Assembly: GCF_007997005.1 (NCBI RefSeq)
Contig: NZ_VOSL01000006.1
Span: forward strand, 1 to 64,000
From: Lujinxingia vulgaris
GTDB lineage: Bacteria > Myxococcota_A > Bradymonadia > Bradymonadales > Bradymonadaceae
Direction: 5' to 3'
Length of the DNA: 64,000 nt
Below, piece by piece: positions 61,457-64,000 of the stretch. Numbering within the stretch: the stretch's first letter is position 1; every line of letters starts with the position of its first letter. A program made the translations under genes and the position numbers. The notes beneath the pieces were generated by a model. The model had not been told where the DNA came from. It saw nothing but the letters and a program-made list of their open reading frames with translations, and made no database searches.

Positions 61457-62698
61457 TTAGAAGCGGTAACCCGCGGCCACCGAGGTGAACATGCCACCGC
61501 CGGCGCCACCGAGGAAGTCGGGGCCGTTGGTGATGAAGCCCGCCTGGAAGGCGCCGTCGAGGGTGAAGTCACCCAGCTCGATGCCCAGGCCCGCGCGCCA
61601 GCCGAAGTCGCTGGTGCGGATGTTGGCGGTGGTGGTATCGCGCACGTTGTTGCCGGCGTCGGGGTCGATCTCGTTGGAGGTCGTCGCGCCGATGTAGGTG
61701 TACTGCGCGCCGGTGCGGAAGTAGAGCCAGTCCAGAAGCTGGATGTCGGCGGCGACGTGCACGCCCGGGGTCAGGTAGGTGGTGATGCGCTGACCGTCGA
61801 AGTCGGTGTCGGTGTCGGGGTCGGTGCCCTCGGTGGCCACGCCGAGCAGGGCGTAACCGGCCAGGGTGGTGGCTTCTTTGAGCTCAAAGACCGGACCGAC
61901 ACCGGCCATGATGCCAAAGGCGCTGGAGGTGGTTTCGGTGCTGGAGGTCTCCACGCCGTTGGCGTCGAAGGTGCGGCCGGTGGCGCCGTTGCTCTCGAAG
62001 GTCACGTCACCGAGGATGCCCAGGCTGGTGCGCTCGGCCATGGGCATGTAGGCGCGGGCGGTGGCGCCGATGGCCAGGCGAGAGACGTCGAGGACGTCGT
62101 CGCCGCCGTTGATCTCGTTGCCGGAGTTGAACTGAATGTTCAGGCCGGTGTCCACGCGGGTGTCACCCATCATGGAGTAACCCAGGGTCAGGCCCACGAA
62201 GTTGTGGGTCTGGGCGTCGACGACGTCTTCGCCATCGACGTTGCGCTGCCCGCCGTTACCCAGCGAGAGGCGCGCACCGGCGGCGCCGGCGCCCATGTCA
62301 AAGCCGGCAAAGAGATCGAAGATCGTGTGGGCCTGCGGGCTGACCGGCGCCAGCGGGTTGCCGACGTTGCCAAGGTTGGGGTGGCCCAGGTTGTAGGGGT
62401 AGCCCTGCGCGGTGAAGAGGTCGCCGCGGTAGATGCCCAGACCGAAGACCATCGCGTCGTTGCCGATGAGCGCCAGCCCCGAGCCGGCGTTCTGCGCGCC
62501 GCCGTACTCCAGGCTGAGCAGGTTGTTGTACTCGGTGGAGGTCTGGGGGAAGAGGTAGACGTCGTTCTTGTCGAGAATCAGACGGTTCTGGCCGAGGCTG
62601 GCGCGACGCGCGGCGTCGGCTTCCGGCACCAGGGTCAGGGTCATGGCGCCGGCGGCGGCCAGGGTGAACATCCATCGCAGTTGCGTATTCATCTTCAT
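61457..62698 (-). CDS. Outer-membrane beta-barrel protein of unknown function
   Basis: About 413 residues. A signal peptide (MFTLAAAGAMTLTLVPEADA) is followed by many alternating strands with aromatic girdles (MVFGLGIYRGDLF, HNFVGLTLGYSMMGDTRVD, GIMAGVGPVFELKEATTLAGYALL). The C-terminus ends in VAAGYRF, a terminal aromatic as outer-membrane barrels have. Asp/Asn/Gly-rich turns are numerous. I do not recognise the family. GGAGC lies 8 nt before ATG 62698. It is expressed alone. Confidence 0.8.
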   Translation of the reverse strand: MKMNTQLRWMFTLAAAGAMTLTLVPEADAARRASLGQNRLILDKNDVYLFPQTSTEYNNLLSLEYGGAQNAGSGLALIGNDAMVFGLGIYRGDLFTAQGYPYNLGHPNLGNVGNPLAPVSPQAHTIFDLFAGFDMGAGAAGARLSLGNGGQRNVDGEDVVDAQTHNFVGLTLGYSMMGDTRVDTGLNIQFNSGNEINGGDDVLDVSRLAIGATARAYMPMAERTSLGILGDVTFESNGATGRTFDANGVETSSTETTSSAFGIMAGVGPVFELKEATTLAGYALLGVATEGTDPDTDTDFDGQRITTYLTPGVHVAADIQLLDWLYFRTGAQYTYIGATTSNEIDPDAGNNVRDTTTANIRTSDFGWRAGLGIELGDFTLDGAFQAGFITNGPDFLGGAGGGMFTSVAAGYRF

Positions 62699-62743
62699 GT
62701 ACAGCTCCGTGTCGTTACGCCAAAAGCGGCGTTCATCCAAAGC

Positions 62744-62763
62744 GGCCGGCAGCCGTGCCGGCC
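62744..62763. repeat. Perfect hairpin in the barrel-gene leader
   Basis: GGCCGGCA (62744-62751) pairs with TGCCGGCC (62756-62763), 46 nt upstream of the barrel start. It could affect mRNA stability or act as an operator. Confidence 0.4.
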
Positions 62764-62982
62764 TACAGCTCAAAGGGTGCTACAGTGACGATTCAACTTC
62801 TGCATGGTACGTCGACGCTCATCTCGTCCCGCGAATCGCGAGCTCTCTAAGTTCGGGTTTTCTCGGGAGTGAGACGGCGCCATCGTGCACACCTCACCGG
62901 GGCGGTGCAAGATATTTTTTAGACACGCCGCGTCGTGACGGGGCAGTCATTTCAAGGGTTTACGAGACTTTACGAGGGTGTG

Positions 62983-63495
62983 ATGGGACGAACAAGCGTG
63001 GGCCTGGTCTCAGATACGCACGGCTGGCTGGACGAACAAGTCTGCGAGGTATTCAAAAACGTGTCGCATATTGTGCACGCCGGCGATATCGGGCGGGAGG
63101 AGGTGTTGCATCGTCTGGAGGAGGTGGCGCCGGTGACCGTGGTGCGGGGCAATATCGACGGTGGCGAGCTGCGTTTTTACCCGCTGGAGGCCAGCGTGAT
63201 GGTGGCCGGCAAGAAGATCAGCGCGCTGCATATTGCCGGCTCCCCCAAACGCCCCCGGCCGGCGGCGCGGGAGCTCATCTCCAGGCTTCGCCCCGATGTG
63301 CTGGTGGTGGGGCACAGCCATATCCCGGTGGTGGGGAAGGTGGGGCCGACGCTCTGGATCAACCCCGGGGCGGCGGGGCGGGTGGGCTTTCATACGGAGC
63401 GCTACGCGGCGATTCTGCACATCGAGGAGGATGGCAGCTTTGCGATGGATCGCGTGGTGCTGGGGCCGCGTAGCGCGTCGCTAGAAAAGGGTTAG
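62983..63495 (+). CDS. YfcE-family metallophosphoesterase
   Basis: A 170-residue calcineurin-like phosphoesterase. Metal motifs are present in order: SDTHGWLDE, HAGDIGREEV, VRGNIDGG and VVGHSHIPVV. Members cleave phosphodiesters and are often small regulatory enzymes (YfcE/MJ0936 group). ATG 62983 with GAGG upstream is preferred to GTG 62935, which adds 16 unconserved residues. It converges with the methyltransferase gene, 12 nt apart. Confidence 0.92.
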   Translation: MGRTSVGLVSDTHGWLDEQVCEVFKNVSHIVHAGDIGREEVLHRLEEVAPVTVVRGNIDGGELRFYPLEASVMVAGKKISALHIAGSPKRPRPAARELISRLRPDVLVVGHSHIPVVGKVGPTLWINPGAAGRVGFHTERYAAILHIEEDGSFAMDRVVLGPRSASLEKG

Positions 63496-63507
63496 GGCAC
63501 CTCGCGC

Positions 63508-64000
63508 TTACGCGCGCTCGAAGATGCCGATCCACTCCATCCCTTCGCGGCCGGGATGGCTCAAGGCGGGGGGCACGGCGTCGAGCCGGTGGGTCTTAAA
63601 GTGCGCGGCGACCAGGGCCTCCACGCCGGCGGGGCGAAGGGGGAAGGGCGGGCCGTTGGCCATGCGCTCGTTCTCGCGCTGCGGATCATCCTCAAGCACC
63701 GGGAAGATCAACGTGGCGAGCAGGCCGCCGGGGGCGATGATGGCGGCCATGCGCTCGGCCCAGCGGGGGCGAAGGGTGGGGTCGATGGCGCAGAGGAAGG
63801 TGTAGTCCCACACCAGATCGAAGGGGGCGTGCAGATCGTCTTCAAAGAAGTCGCCCACCTGGTAAGGCGCGCGCTCTTCGGAGAGGCCGGCGGCGTCGCG
63901 GAGCTCAAAGAAGCGCTCTCGGGCGGTGGGCGCCAGATCCAGGCCGCGGGCCTCGTTGAAGGCGCTGGCGAGCGTGATCACGTCATATCCCGCGCCGCAT
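63508..64000 (-). CDS. SAM-dependent methyltransferase (TPMT-like), 5' end cut by window
   Basis: The frame is open to the right edge, so the N-terminus is missing. At the edge the residues read CGAGYDVITLASAFNEARG, the motif I region of class-I methyltransferases close to thiopurine S-methyltransferases. FDLVWDYTFLCAIDPTLRPRW and GLLATLIFPV follow, as in TPMT-like proteins acting on thiols, halides or thiocyanate. The substrate cannot be named. It faces the YfcE-like gene. Confidence 0.82.
   Translation of the reverse strand, partial: CGAGYDVITLASAFNEARGLDLAPTARERFFELRDAAGLSEERAPYQVGDFFEDDLHAPFDLVWDYTFLCAIDPTLRPRWAERMAAIIAPGGLLATLIFPVLEDDPQRENERMANGPPFPLRPAGVEALVAAHFKTHRLDAVPPALSHPGREGMEWIGIFERA

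Overview
The window is high-GC, densely coding chromosomal DNA from a Gram-negative bacterium. Markers are Sec lipoproteins, two outer-membrane-type barrel proteins, cysteine-rich secreted proteins, a possible C-terminal sorting tail and an EF-G of the spd/mitochondrial type. Together they suggest a deltaproteobacterium in the old sense (Myxococcota/Bradymonadota side); my best guess is Bradymonadales, by inference only. I saw no tRNA, rRNA, prophage, intact insertion sequence or CRISPR array.

Layout. 1-8.6 kb: cysteine-rich lipoproteins, an Nramp-like and a TSUP transporter, an M13 metallopeptidase, a VOC protein, pcm and a small GNAT. 8.6-18.3 kb: a minus-strand heme operon (hemX-A-C-D-E-G-B-H-L) holding every step from glutamyl-tRNA to heme except coproporphyrinogen oxidase. 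18.3-31.4 kb: a nitrilase-family gene, then a plus-strand rimP-nusA-ylxR-infB-rbfA-nrnA-truB operon behind a possible attenuator, a saccharopine-dehydrogenase-like gene and tex. 31.4-37.9 kb: trxB, a lipoprotein, glnB-glnA, an orphan ATP-grasp ligase and gdhA, so nitrogen assimilation is grouped. 37.9-41 kb: a minus-strand set of a membrane protein, a Cys/His lipoprotein and an outer-membrane barrel behind two adjacent palindromes, with a 154-bp MITE-like insertion just upstream. 41-51.4 kb: a hemerythrin, a GNAT and a partial complex I operon (nuoE, F, J, K, L, M, N). 51.4-64 kb: an FHA/zinc-ribbon protein, ttcA, ftsK, fusA, an FMN reductase, a CBS transporter, a 43-bp-period repeat array, a barrel protein, a YfcE-like phosphodiesterase and a cut-off methyltransferase.

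How it works together. The heme operon and complex I would serve respiration. The nusA operon, fusA and ttcA serve translation. glnB, glnA and gdhA handle ammonium assimilation. The most unusual items are the palindrome-controlled surface operon near 40.7 kb, the MITE-like element beside it, the 43-bp array at 61.0-61.35 kb, the spd/mt-type EF-G, the probable CTG start of ylxR and the leader of the nusA operon. Start codons were chosen by ribosome-site spacing and family alignment from memory, so several are uncertain by a few codons.
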